This document shows positions 43,068-51,024 of a DNA stretch of 52,938 bases, one piece after another; the first letter of the stretch is position 1; the number at the start of each line of letters is the position of its first letter. Source of the stretch: JALZAA01 sp035316025 (lineage in GTDB: Bacteria > Actinomycetota > Acidimicrobiia > IMCC26256 > JACDBD01); the NCBI GenBank assembly GCA_035316025.1, contig DATFXL010000050.1:1-52938 (forward strand), in the 5' to 3' direction. The position numbers were made by a program, and so were the translations under genes. The notes under the pieces are model-generated. The model searched no databases and was not told the DNA's origin. It worked only from the letters and a program-made list of their open reading frames with translations.

Positions 43068-44030
43068 ATGACCCCGGGCGTGCTGGAGCTTGCCGGCGAC
43101 CTCGCCGCGCGCGGCCGGACGTTCGCGCTGGCGACGGTCGTGTGGCGCCGGGGCCCCACGTCGGGGAAGCAGGGGTCGAAGGCCGTCATCTTCCCCGACG
43201 GCTCCGTGCGGGGCTGGCTGGCGGGGGCGTGCGCCGAGCCGACGATCATCAAGGAGGCGCGCGCTGCCATGGCCGACGGGCGACCGCGGCTGCTGTTCCT
43301 GGGACCGTCCGACGAGCTCGACGGCGCGCTGCGCACCGGTGTGATGACGGTCCCGTTGGCTTGCGAGAGCGAAGGAGCGCTGGAGGTGTACCTCGAGCCC
43401 AATGTGCCACCACCCCACGTCGTCGTCATCGGCCGGGCGCCGGCCGCGATCACGACTGCCGCGCTCGCGTACTCCCTCGGGTGGCGAGCGACGATCGTCG
43501 ACGAGGAGGGGTCGGACGAACATCCCGACGAGATCCCGGTGGTTCCGGAGCTGGACCTCGCGGGCCTCGGCGTCAACGGCGCCACCGCGGTGGTGGTGGC
43601 GACACAGGGCCACTACGACGAGGCCGCGCTCGAGATGGCGCTCGCCAGTCCCGCCGGGTACGTGGGGTTGATCGCGTCGCGCAAGCGCGCCGACTCCGTA
43701 CGCGACTACCTGCGCGAACGTGGCCTGGGCAACGAGACGATCACCCGGGTGCACGCGCCGGCCGGCCTCGACCTCGGCGAGCTCGACCCGGACGAGATCG
43801 GCGTGGCGGTGCTCGCCGAGCTCGTCTCTTTGAAGGCGGCGGGCGAGCTCGGCCCGTCCGCGGAGCCGGCGCCGGTGTTCGACGAGGCGCGCGATCCCGT
43901 GTGCGGGATGGTCGTCGATGTGGCCCGCGTCCGCCTGCGGAGCCAGCACGAAGGCCGTACATACTTCTTCTGCAGCGCCGGTTGCCGCCGCAAGTTCGAC
44001 GCCGACCCCGTCAAGTACGCCGTGGGCTGA
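43068..44030 (+). CDS. XdhC/CoxF-like maturation factor with C-terminal YHS domain
   Basis: 320 residues from ATG 43068, with GGGAG upstream, 10 bases after coxL. The N-terminal XdhC region has FALATVVWRRGPTSGKQGSKAV and GWLAGACAEP. A Rossmann fold follows (HVVVIGRAPAAITTAAL), then VGLIASRKRADSV. The last ~45 residues are a YHS domain: DPVCGMVVD, then YFFCSAGCRRKFDADPVKY. XdhC-like proteins insert or protect the sulfurated Mo cofactor; YHS domains bind heavy metals or copper. The fusion next to a Mo-Cu enzyme is suggestive. Confidence 0.9.
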   Translation: MTPGVLELAGDLAARGRTFALATVVWRRGPTSGKQGSKAVIFPDGSVRGWLAGACAEPTIIKEARAAMADGRPRLLFLGPSDELDGALRTGVMTVPLACESEGALEVYLEPNVPPPHVVVIGRAPAAITTAALAYSLGWRATIVDEEGSDEHPDEIPVVPELDLAGLGVNGATAVVVATQGHYDEAALEMALASPAGYVGLIASRKRADSVRDYLRERGLGNETITRVHAPAGLDLGELDPDEIGVAVLAELVSLKAAGELGPSAEPAPVFDEARDPVCGMVVDVARVRLRSQHEGRTYFFCSAGCRRKFDADPVKYAVG

Positions 44031-44048
44031 CGACGAGCCCGCCGGGCC

Positions 44049-44078
44049 TGGACCGAATCCCGACTGAATAGGTAGGAT
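44049..44078 (+). promoter_or_regulatory. Possible promoter of the first carbonic anhydrase gene
   Basis: TGGACC (44049-44054), an 18-base spacer and TAGGAT (44073-44078) resemble a housekeeping promoter. They lie 28 bases before the ATG in a locally AT-richer stretch. Visual judgement only. Confidence 0.3.
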
Positions 44079-44106
44079 TTTGCACCCGGGTCCTGGAGGT
44101 TCTGTC

Positions 44107-44601
44107 ATGGGCGTGATCCAGCGTTTCATCGACCGCAACAAGGAGTTCGCGAGGAAGTTCCGCCACGGAGACAAGGCGATGCCTCCCGCGCAGCACCTTG
44201 CGGTGCTGACGTGTATGGATGCGCGGATCCATCCCGAGCAGGCGCTCGGCCTCGACATCGGCGACGCGCACATGATCCGCAACGCCGGTGGCCGCGCATC
44301 GGACGACGCAATCCGTTCTCTCGTCATCTCCACCGAGCTCCTCGGCACGAACGAGTTCGGAGTGATGCACCACACCGATTGCGGCATGCTCACATTCACC
44401 AACGAGGACCTGCGCAGCAAGCTGTCCGAGGAGCGCGGCGTCGACGCCTCCAAAGTCGACTTTCTCCCGTTCCCCGACCTCGAGCAGAGCGTGCGCGACG
44501 ACGTCGCCGCGATCAAGGCATCACCCCTCCTGCCCGACGGCATCGAGGTGACGGGCTGGATCTACGACGTCAAGACCGGAACGATCTCGCCCGTGAGCTG
44601 A
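44107..44601 (+). CDS. Beta-class carbonic anhydrase
   Basis: 164 residues from ATG 44107 with GGAGG upstream. Zinc site: Cys36 in LTCMDARIHP (with Asp38 and Arg40), His89 and Cys92 in MHHTDCGML. The short C-terminal half and RNAGGRASDDAIRSLVIS are typical of the small mycobacterial-type beta-CAs. It interconverts CO2 and bicarbonate, which may serve carboxylation or CO2 from the CODH just upstream. A close paralogue at 50468 shares its 5' leader. Confidence 0.92.
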   Translation: MGVIQRFIDRNKEFARKFRHGDKAMPPAQHLAVLTCMDARIHPEQALGLDIGDAHMIRNAGGRASDDAIRSLVISTELLGTNEFGVMHHTDCGMLTFTNEDLRSKLSEERGVDASKVDFLPFPDLEQSVRDDVAAIKASPLLPDGIEVTGWIYDVKTGTISPVS

Positions 44602-44704
44602 GCGGGTCTCACCAGCCGTTCTTGCCGCGTCGAGAAGCGTTTACGATCCACGGGACGACCGTGCCCGGCTGGTCACTGCCCACCAGAGAGTCGCGGGAGC
44701 CCTG

Positions 44705-45064
44705 ATGGAGATCTTCAAGGAGTTCACGTTCGAGGCCGCGCACCGCCTGCCGAACGTGCCTCCGGGTCACAAGTGCGCGCGCCTCCACGGACACTCGTTC
44801 CGGGTGCGCGTCGCGATCGACGGCCCGGTCGACCACGACGCAGGCTGGGTTCGCGACTTCGCCGACGTGGCCCACGCGATGCAGCCCGTCGTCGAGTGCC
44901 TGGACCACTACTACCTCAACGAGGTCCCCGGGCTCGAGAACCCGACCAGCGAGCTGCTGGCGCGGTGGATCTGGGATCGCATCGCCCCCGCGCTCCCCGA
45001 GCTCTCCCAGGTCGTGGTGCACGAGACGTGCACGTCGGGCTGCGTCTATCGAGGTGAGGGGTGA
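44705..45064 (+). CDS. queD: 6-carboxytetrahydropterin synthase (QueD)
   Basis: 119 residues. The zinc-binding histidines are in FEAAHRLP and RLHGHSF, and the catalytic Cys is in KCARLHGH. The C-terminal HETCTSGCVYRG holds the substrate-binding Glu. QueD converts dihydroneopterin triphosphate to 6-carboxytetrahydropterin on the way to preQ0. It overlaps queC by 4 bases (GTGA). QueE and QueF are not in the window. Confidence 0.92.
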   Translation: MEIFKEFTFEAAHRLPNVPPGHKCARLHGHSFRVRVAIDGPVDHDAGWVRDFADVAHAMQPVVECLDHYYLNEVPGLENPTSELLARWIWDRIAPALPELSQVVVHETCTSGCVYRGEG

Positions 45065-45753
45065 GCGTGCACGCTGCCGACGCACACGACGGCGTCGCGG
45101 TTCTGGCCAGCGGAGGCGTCGACAGCGCCGTGCTCACGGCTGAGTTCCTCGGCGACGGGCGCACCATTCAGCCGATCTACGTGCGGTTCGGTCTCGCGTG
45201 GGAAGCGGTCGAGGAGGCGCATCTGCGGCGTTTCCTCGACACCCTCTCGGACGCCGGCCTCCGACCTGTGGTCACGCTCGACCTCCCGGTCGCCGACACG
45301 TACGGCGCCCATTGGAGCCTGGGCACCGACGACGTTCCCGACGAACACACCCCCGACGACGCGGTGTACCTCCCCGGCCGGAACCTGCTCCTGCTCGCGA
45401 AGTCGTCGATCTGGTGCGCACTCCACGCCTATCAGACGATCGCCCTCGGCACCCTGAAGGGAAACCCCTTCGCCGACAGCAGCCGGGAGTTCTTCGGCGA
45501 CCTCGAGGCTCTCGTTCACACCGCCGTGGGCCACCGCCTCGTGATCGCGACGCCGTTCGCGCAGCTCGACAAGGCACAGGTCCTGGAACGTGGCCGCGAT
45601 CTCGCGCTCGAGCACACGTTCTCGTGCATCGACCCGGTCGGAGACGTGCACTGCGGGCGGTGCAACAAGTGCGCCGAGCGTCGACGCGCGTTCGCCGAGG
45701 TCTCGGTCGACGACGCCACGAGCTACGCGACCCTCGAAGGATCTCCCGGCTGA
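45061..45753 (+). CDS. queC: 7-cyano-7-deazaguanine synthase (QueC)
   Basis: 230 residues from GTG 45061. The PP-loop ATPase motif is VLASGGVDSAVL near the N-terminus. The C-terminal zinc site is FSCIDP with CGRCNKCAERRR (four Cys). A YLPGRNLLLL motif is typical of the family. QueC turns 7-carboxy-7-deazaguanine into preQ0 using ATP and ammonia. It is followed by a GT9 gene with only 5 bases between. Confidence 0.9.
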   Translation: MSVHAADAHDGVAVLASGGVDSAVLTAEFLGDGRTIQPIYVRFGLAWEAVEEAHLRRFLDTLSDAGLRPVVTLDLPVADTYGAHWSLGTDDVPDEHTPDDAVYLPGRNLLLLAKSSIWCALHAYQTIALGTLKGNPFADSSREFFGDLEALVHTAVGHRLVIATPFAQLDKAQVLERGRDLALEHTFSCIDPVGDVHCGRCNKCAERRRAFAEVSVDDATSYATLEGSPG

Positions 45754-45758
45754 GGTTC

Positions 45759-46664
45759 ATGCCGCGCACGTGCATCGCGCCGATCTCGTTCGGCCTCGGC
45801 GATCTCGTCGTGTCGCTGCCCGCGATCCAAGCCCTGATCTCGGAGAACCCGCCGGGCGAGACATGGCTGGTTGCGCGCTCGGACGGACAGGCCGCGCTCG
45901 CGGGGCGCATCGCCGGCCTCGGCGGCTGCGTGCGCGAGGAGGTGTTCGAACCCGTCCGAGCCGACGGTCCCGTCGTCGACTTGCGGGATCATCCGCTGCA
46001 ACGCGATTACTGGTGGGGGTCGCCCGAGTTCGACGAGGCGGTCGGTCGAATCTCGATCAACGAGATCCTCGCGCGCATCTGCGCCGACTTCGGAATCCCG
46101 GCTGACTTCTCGCGCCCGGAGCCGCTCGTCGCGCGATCGAAGCGACCGGACGTCGCCGATGCCGTCGTCTTCGTGACCGAGAGCGACAGTTCGACCAAGC
46201 GCTGGCCGCCCGAGCACTGGGCGGAGGTGGCTCGCGACGTCCGGGCCCGTGGCCTCGATGTTCGCCTTGTCACCCGCGAGGCGCGTATCGGGGACATGGC
46301 CGGGGCCGGAGTCGAACCCGTGTGCGCGCCGACTCCGGGTGGCGCCGTCGACGTGCTCAGCTCGTGCCGCGCCGTCGTGGGTGTCGACACGGGGTTGACG
46401 CACATCGCGGTCCAGCAGGGAACGCCCACCGTCGCGCTCCACCGCGACCCGCCCGTCTACTTCCGTCCGTGGCCCCACTCTCGGGCGGTCGTCGGCGACC
46501 GCTGCGACGAGTCCTGTCGCGCGATCGAACAGGCCTACGCGTCCAACAGCCGGGTGCGCGTGCCGGGTACGGCTTGGCAGCCGCGGACCTGTCCCGTCGG
46601 CGCACGGTGCCTCGAGAGGATCAATCCCGCGGACGTGTCCGCCGCGTTGGAGCAGTTCTTGTGA
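45759..46664 (+). CDS. Glycosyltransferase family 9 protein
   Basis: 301 residues from ATG 45759. Opening PISFGLGDLVVSLPAIQALI is the GT9 (heptosyltransferase-like) glycine-rich loop. The C-terminal half has VVGVDTGLTHIAVQQGTPTVALH, the donor-binding block with conserved DTGLxH. GT9 enzymes use ADP-heptose or related donors, normally for LPS, which this type of organism is not expected to have. Located between queC and a propeller gene that overlaps its stop by 4 bases, so coupled to preQ0 synthesis. The acceptor is unknown. Confidence 0.85.
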   Translation: MPRTCIAPISFGLGDLVVSLPAIQALISENPPGETWLVARSDGQAALAGRIAGLGGCVREEVFEPVRADGPVVDLRDHPLQRDYWWGSPEFDEAVGRISINEILARICADFGIPADFSRPEPLVARSKRPDVADAVVFVTESDSSTKRWPPEHWAEVARDVRARGLDVRLVTREARIGDMAGAGVEPVCAPTPGGAVDVLSSCRAVVGVDTGLTHIAVQQGTPTVALHRDPPVYFRPWPHSRAVVGDRCDESCRAIEQAYASNSRVRVPGTAWQPRTCPVGARCLERINPADVSAALEQFL

Positions 46665-47713
46665 GGGACGTCGACGCTCATCCCGAGATGGGGGTCCGGA
46701 ACTCCCAGCCGGCCGGGATCGGGAGAGTCGTCGCCCTGGGCGACGGCTGCGCGTGGAACAACCTCGGTCGGAACGTCGTCTTCGCCTCGCGCGCCTTCGA
46801 ACCTCGTGCGGTCTTCGACCAGACGCAGTACCCCGACGACGACGAGCTGTCCCAATACGACTTCGACGTCCACGCGATCCTCGACGTCCGCGACGCCGGA
46901 GTCGTCGTGGTCCTGAACCACCTCGGGATCCTCCGCGGCTTCCGGCGATCCGAGATCGACGCCCCGGGTGCCGTCAGGCGAATCGATCCCGTGTGGATGC
47001 GCACGTTCGCGGCGGACGTGGAGCGGGTCGTGGCTGTCGGTGCCCGTCTCGTCGGGTCGCGGCCCCGGGAGCAGCGCGCCGGCGGCGTGCTGGTCTCCGA
47101 GCCCGTCGCCGCGGCCGCCGATGGCACGCCGCTCGATGCGGGCGTCGAGCTCGGCTCGTGGAACATGGTCACGGCTCTGGACCGGTTCCAGGTCGACGGG
47201 CGCGACTGCATCGCCGTCGGCGGCGACGGCCAGGTCGCGCTGGCCCCGATCGACGGCGGCCATGTCGGCCCGCTGCGCTGGGAGGTCGGCGTCGACTTCG
47301 AGCCGGCCGCGTTCGCCTGGGACGGGCGCGTCTTGTGGGCGGCCGGTCCCGACCTCGGCGCGGCCGGGATCGATGACTACGACTGGGAGAAGTTGCGAGG
47401 AGGAGGGTTCGCCGCGCTCCAGCCGTCCGATGGCGGCGCGGTCCTTCGGAGCCGTTTCGCGCGCGACCCGGCCTGGGGCAGCGGCGGAACCGCTGTCGTG
47501 GTCGCCCCCGGCGTCGTGTGCGCGATCGGCCGCACCGGCGTGCTCGAGGTCTACGGCACCCACGGCGGCGCACGTCGGAGTCCCACGGTGGGTTTGGCCC
47601 CCCGGTCGCTTGGCATCGCGCACGCGGCGGTGGTGCGGGACACTTTGCTCTTCGGGTTCAATCGTGGCGGCTACCGGCTCCACGCCGTGCCCGTCTCGGC
47701 GCTGGCCCGCTGA
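46661..47713 (+). CDS. Beta-propeller-like protein in the que/GT9 operon, unknown
   Basis: 350 residues from GTG 46661, overlapping the GT9 stop by GTGA. Strand-rich repeats run throughout (GVVVVLNHLGILRGFRR, RDCIAVGGDGQVALAPIDGG, WDGRVLWAAGPDLG, GTAVVVAPGVVCAIGRTGVLEVY), as in a six- or seven-bladed propeller. It has no signal peptide, so is probably cytosolic. It ends 9 bases before the convergent DUF4254-like gene. No known family can be assigned. Confidence 0.65.
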   Translation: MRDVDAHPEMGVRNSQPAGIGRVVALGDGCAWNNLGRNVVFASRAFEPRAVFDQTQYPDDDELSQYDFDVHAILDVRDAGVVVVLNHLGILRGFRRSEIDAPGAVRRIDPVWMRTFAADVERVVAVGARLVGSRPREQRAGGVLVSEPVAAAADGTPLDAGVELGSWNMVTALDRFQVDGRDCIAVGGDGQVALAPIDGGHVGPLRWEVGVDFEPAAFAWDGRVLWAAGPDLGAAGIDDYDWEKLRGGGFAALQPSDGGAVLRSRFARDPAWGSGGTAVVVAPGVVCAIGRTGVLEVYGTHGGARRSPTVGLAPRSLGIAHAAVVRDTLLFGFNRGGYRLHAVPVSALAR

Positions 47714-47722
47714 CCGCGCCGC

Positions 47723-48277
47723 TTACTTCTCGTACAGCTTCAGGCTCTCGTACGGGACGAAGCGTCGTCGGCCCTGGCCGCAGTCCTCGACGAGGCCGTC
47801 GATCGCCCGCTCGAGGGCGGCGAGGTGGCGGTGCAGCACCGGGAGGCGTGCCGCGTACACATCGGCGTCGGGCGCGCCCTCGCCGGCGGCGAGCTCGGTG
47901 TGGTGGACCCGGATCACGAGCACCGTCAGGCGATCGAACGCCATCCCGGGGCTCTCGGTCGCGAGCGGCGCGGCCGCGGTCTGCGCCAGGGCCCGGTCAA
48001 AAGCGGCATCGATCGCCTCGACGAGCTGATGACGCCGACCGTTCAGCGCGTCGATCGCCCGCTTCGTCTGCGCGACGACCGCGTCGTCGGCAGCGGCATC
48101 GCGCGATCGGCTCTCGAGGTTCCACTGCTCGAGGTTGCTGAGCAGGAGATCGACGACGAGCCCGAGCAGACGACGCTCCAATCGGCGCTCCGGGTCGCGC
48201 ACGACGCGCTGGAGCTCGGCCACGACCTCTCGCGTCGGCGGGAGATCCTCGCGGGAAGGTGCGTCGCCGGGGCTCAC
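47723..48277 (-). CDS. DUF4254-like helical protein
   Basis: 184 residues from a GTG at 48277 that overlaps the upstream oxidoreductase stop (GTGA); AAGGA lies upstream. All-helical, with LSNLEQWNLESRSRDAA and ALNGRRHQLVEAIDAAF, similar to the DUF4254 pattern (NxExWxLED then INxxRNxxIExID) as I recall. DUF4254 genes are often found beside glycosyltransferase genes, and here one faces the GT9 operon. Function is unknown. Confidence 0.6.
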   Translation of the reverse strand: MSPGDAPSREDLPPTREVVAELQRVVRDPERRLERRLLGLVVDLLLSNLEQWNLESRSRDAAADDAVVAQTKRAIDALNGRRHQLVEAIDAAFDRALAQTAAAPLATESPGMAFDRLTVLVIRVHHTELAAGEGAPDADVYAARLPVLHRHLAALERAIDGLVEDCGQGRRRFVPYESLKLYEK

Positions 48278-49200
48278 GACCGTCCTTCCAGGTACGACAG
48301 CACCGACCGTGCCGCCAACGAACCTTGTCCCAGCGCGGCGGCGACGCGAGCGTACGCGCCGGCGACCACATCCCCGGCGGCGAACACCCCAGTGCGCGAG
48401 GTACCGAGCTCCCGGTCGACCACGATCGCGCCCGATCCGGTGAGCTCGAGCTGCGCCCCGAACAGCTCCGTGTTGGGTACGCGTGCGATCTTGACGACCA
48501 GTCCTTGAACGGCGAGATCCTTTCGCTGTCCGGTCGAATGGTCGACGACGACGACACCCTCGAGCCGCTCCGTTCCCCGTGTGGCTTCGAGGTCCCAGCC
48601 GGCGAGGTCGGTAATGCGAGGCTCGTCTCGGAGCTGGCGGACGATGTCGTCGCGGGCGGTGAGATCGGGTGAGCGGTGGATCAGCGTGACGGCCGACCCG
48701 CGGCGCGCGAGCGCGAGCGCATCGAGACTCCCGCTGTCGCCGCCGCCGATGACGGCCACGTCGCGGCCGGCGAAGCTGTCGAGCCGGGGCTCCACCTGGT
48801 ACGTGACGTCGCCGTCGAACGCGCCGTCGGGAGCCGCCTCGAGGAACTGGCGGCGCGTACCGGTGGCGAGAACGACGGCTCGGCCCGCGATGCGCTCGCC
48901 GCCGGCCTCGATGACCCTCTCCGTCAGGTCGGCCCTGCTCACGGGGTGCGAGAGCCGCACGCGGCCGGCGAGGATGTCGGCCGCCTCGAGCAGTGATCCC
49001 TGCAGCGCACGGCCGTCGGCGAAACGTCCGGCGGCGACGTTGCGGACGGAATGACCGATCTCGGGGAGCTGCCCGCCCAAGGTCGCGTTCGCTTCGATCA
49101 GCGTCGTGTCCAGTTGGATGTCGAAGCATTCGAGAGCGCAGGTCACGCCGGCGACACCACCACCGATCACGACGACGTCGTGACTCGCTTCGCTCGTCAT
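48274..49200 (-). CDS. Thioredoxin-reductase-like FAD/NAD(P) oxidoreductase without CxxC
   Basis: 308 residues. The FAD-binding start is DVVVIGGGVAGVTCALEC, the NAD(P)-binding site is DVAVIGGGDSGSLDALAL and the second FAD motif is TGVFAAGDVVAGAYARVAAALG. The CxxC redox pair of thioredoxin reductase is absent (the position reads VTYQVEPRL). It is therefore closer to ferredoxin-NADP reductase-type or other single-flavin reductases. It overlaps the LLM gene by 4 bases and DUF4254 by 4 bases. Confidence 0.85.
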   Translation of the reverse strand: MTSEASHDVVVIGGGVAGVTCALECFDIQLDTTLIEANATLGGQLPEIGHSVRNVAAGRFADGRALQGSLLEAADILAGRVRLSHPVSRADLTERVIEAGGERIAGRAVVLATGTRRQFLEAAPDGAFDGDVTYQVEPRLDSFAGRDVAVIGGGDSGSLDALALARRGSAVTLIHRSPDLTARDDIVRQLRDEPRITDLAGWDLEATRGTERLEGVVVVDHSTGQRKDLAVQGLVVKIARVPNTELFGAQLELTGSGAIVVDRELGTSRTGVFAAGDVVAGAYARVAAALGQGSLAARSVLSYLEGRS

Positions 49201-49982
49201 CTCGGTAAGGGTGCTCTGCCGATGCGTTCGGCGTCGAACGGTGGATCGAGGAACAGGATCAGGCGGTCGACGCCCAACGCGGCCAGCTCGGCTCGTGGGG
49301 CCGAGTCGGCGTCCAACCAGGATTGCTCGAGCTTCGAGTGGACGGCCACCAGGAAGGCGTCGGGGTCGCGACCGACCCCGGCGTGGGCCTCACGCGCCAC
49401 CTCGACGAGGGCCGGTAACGCCGGGTGGGCCGCCGGCACGTTGATCCCGTCGCCGACGCGACCCGCGATCTCCGCCATCTTCGGACCGGACGCCGCGATC
49501 ACGACCGGCGGCGCGGGGTCCGGTTGCAGAAACCCGGGCGCGGTCCACAGACGTCGCATCTCGTCCACGCACGCCTCCACCTGCGCCCGGCGCACACCAT
49601 CGGGCGGGACAGCGCGTCCGATGGCCGTCTGCTCGCGCTCGTACCGCGCGTCGCGGCCACCGCCCGCGCCCAACCCCAACAGCAGCCGACCCCCCGAGAC
49701 GTCCTGGAGCGTGGCCGCCATCGTGGCGAGCACTCCGGGGTGTCGGTTCGCGACGTTGAGCACGAGCGGGCCGACGATGACGTCGGAGGTCGCCACGGCG
49801 ATCGCGGTCAACGTGGTCCAGCACTCGAGCACCCGATCAGCATCGAACACGCGCCCGTCGAGATGATCCGGCGTCCAGATGCCCGCGAACCCGGCGTTCA
49901 GCACGGCGTTCGCGCCGTCGCGGACCTCGGCCCACGATGCATCGAACGGGTCGAGCCGCAGGTCGACGTGCATGGCCGACAT
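49197..49982 (-). CDS. LLM-class flavin/F420-dependent oxidoreductase
   Basis: 261 residues from ATG 49982 (49973 is also possible). Family features: AGFAGIWTPDHLDG (LWxPDH-like), GPLVLNVANRHPGVLATMAATL, RLLLGLGAGG and a C-terminal VIAASGPKMAEIAGRVGDG. These are luciferase-like TIM-barrel enzymes that use FMNH2 or F420H2. A flavin reductase gene 19 bases upstream argues for FMNH2 here. The substrate is unknown. Confidence 0.85.
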   Translation of the reverse strand: MSAMHVDLRLDPFDASWAEVRDGANAVLNAGFAGIWTPDHLDGRVFDADRVLECWTTLTAIAVATSDVIVGPLVLNVANRHPGVLATMAATLQDVSGGRLLLGLGAGGGRDARYEREQTAIGRAVPPDGVRRAQVEACVDEMRRLWTAPGFLQPDPAPPVVIAASGPKMAEIAGRVGDGINVPAAHPALPALVEVAREAHAGVGRDPDAFLVAVHSKLEQSWLDADSAPRAELAALGVDRLILFLDPPFDAERIGRAPLPR

Positions 49983-50001
49983 GATGACGCGACCGGCCTG
50001 A

Positions 50002-50442
50002 TCACCTCTCCTGGGGCGCGTGTCCCGCCTCCACGTCGCCGATCTCGTGGACGCCGAGCTGCGGGCGGCCGGATCGGTCGCACCGTCCTCCGTGCGGGGC
50101 GAGCAGGAACCCGACGTGGTCGCCCGTGTCGACGCGATCGAGGATCGAGCCGGCGAACCAGTCGCATCGGGCGAGCACCGGACACCCGTCGGGCCCCGGC
50201 GACCACTCGACCGCCTGGAACTTGTCGACGTCGTCACCCGTCTCGGCGCCGAAGAGGCGCGCCAGGTCCTCGTCGCCCCGCCGGAGCACGTGCACCACCA
50301 GCGTTGCGGCGGAGAAGGCGGCCCGGTACGTCCGATTCGGCTCCGACAACCAAACGCCGAAGCCCGGCGGCTCGATGCTGCACCGGGTCGCGAAGGCCAC
50401 GAGGCACCCGTCGCGCTCGGACCCGGTTGTGGTCGTTACCAT
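50002..50442 (-). CDS. Flavin reductase family protein
   Basis: 146 residues from ATG 50442. The flavin-binding split-barrel is visible in DGCLVAFATRCSIEPPGFGVWL, SEPNRTYRAAFSAATLVVHVL and LARLFGAETGDDVDKF, and the late motif ILDRVDTGDHVGFLLAPH. It would provide reduced flavin to the LLM-class oxidoreductase downstream. It is divergent from the second carbonic anhydrase with only 25 bases between starts. Confidence 0.85.
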   Translation of the reverse strand: MVTTTTGSERDGCLVAFATRCSIEPPGFGVWLSEPNRTYRAAFSAATLVVHVLRRGDEDLARLFGAETGDDVDKFQAVEWSPGPDGCPVLARCDWFAGSILDRVDTGDHVGFLLAPHGGRCDRSGRPQLGVHEIGDVEAGHAPQER

Positions 50443-50467
50443 TCCCACAGTCCTGGAGGTTGGCGTC

Positions 50468-50926
50468 ATGGGCGTGATGCATCGGCTCGTCGATCGCAAC
50501 GAGGAGTTCGTGAGCAAGTTCCGCCACGGAGACAGGACCGGCGCCCCCGCCCAACACCTCGCCCTGCTGACGTGCATGGATGCGCGCATCCACCTCGCGC
50601 CGGCATTGGGCCTCGACATCGGCGACGCGAACATCATCCGCAACGCCGGAGGCCGCGCGTCGGACGACGCCATCCGTTCCCTCGTCATCTCGACGGAACT
50701 GCTCGGAACGAACGAGATCGCCGTCATGCACCACACCGACTGCGGGATGCTCAAGTTCACCAACGACGACCTCCGTACCAAGCTGTCGTCCGAGCGCGGG
50801 GTCGACGCGTCCGGCGTCGACTTCCTTCCCTTCCCCGAGGTCGAGCAGAGCGTGCGCGACGACGTTGCGACGATCACGGCGTCGCCCCTGGTGGCCGACG
50901 GCATCGAGGTGACGGGCTGGATCTAG
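50468..50926 (+). pseudogene. Second beta-carbonic anhydrase, truncated by an in-frame TAG
   Basis: Same length and sequence pattern as the 44107 enzyme: LTCMDARIHL, MHHTDCGML and GVDASGVDFLPF. It ends at TAG 50924-50926 where the paralogue has TAC (Tyr). The frame beyond, to TGA 50962, still encodes DVKTGTVSPVN, nearly identical to the paralogue's DVKTGTISPVS. So the stop is recent, bypassed, or an error. The shortened 152-residue form keeps every zinc ligand and may still work. The leader GTCCTGGAGGTT is shared with the first copy. Confidence 0.75.
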
Positions 50927-51024
50927 GACGTCAAGACCGGAACCGTCTCGCCGGTGAACTGAGCACAGCCGGTCGCCCGACGACGCGAGCCGCCCTTGAC
51001 TCCTATGGCGGAGAGGTACGCGAC

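Noticed and set aside
46295..46330. A tRNA T-arm-like sequence (GGGTTCGACTCCGG) on the minus strand
   Set aside because: It lies inside the GT9 coding frame, and no acceptor, D-arm or anticodon stem could be paired around it.
340..50926. Reassignment of TAG as a sense codon
   Set aside because: Several intact genes here end in TAG followed by non-coding sequence or another gene, so TAG is a working stop in this organism.
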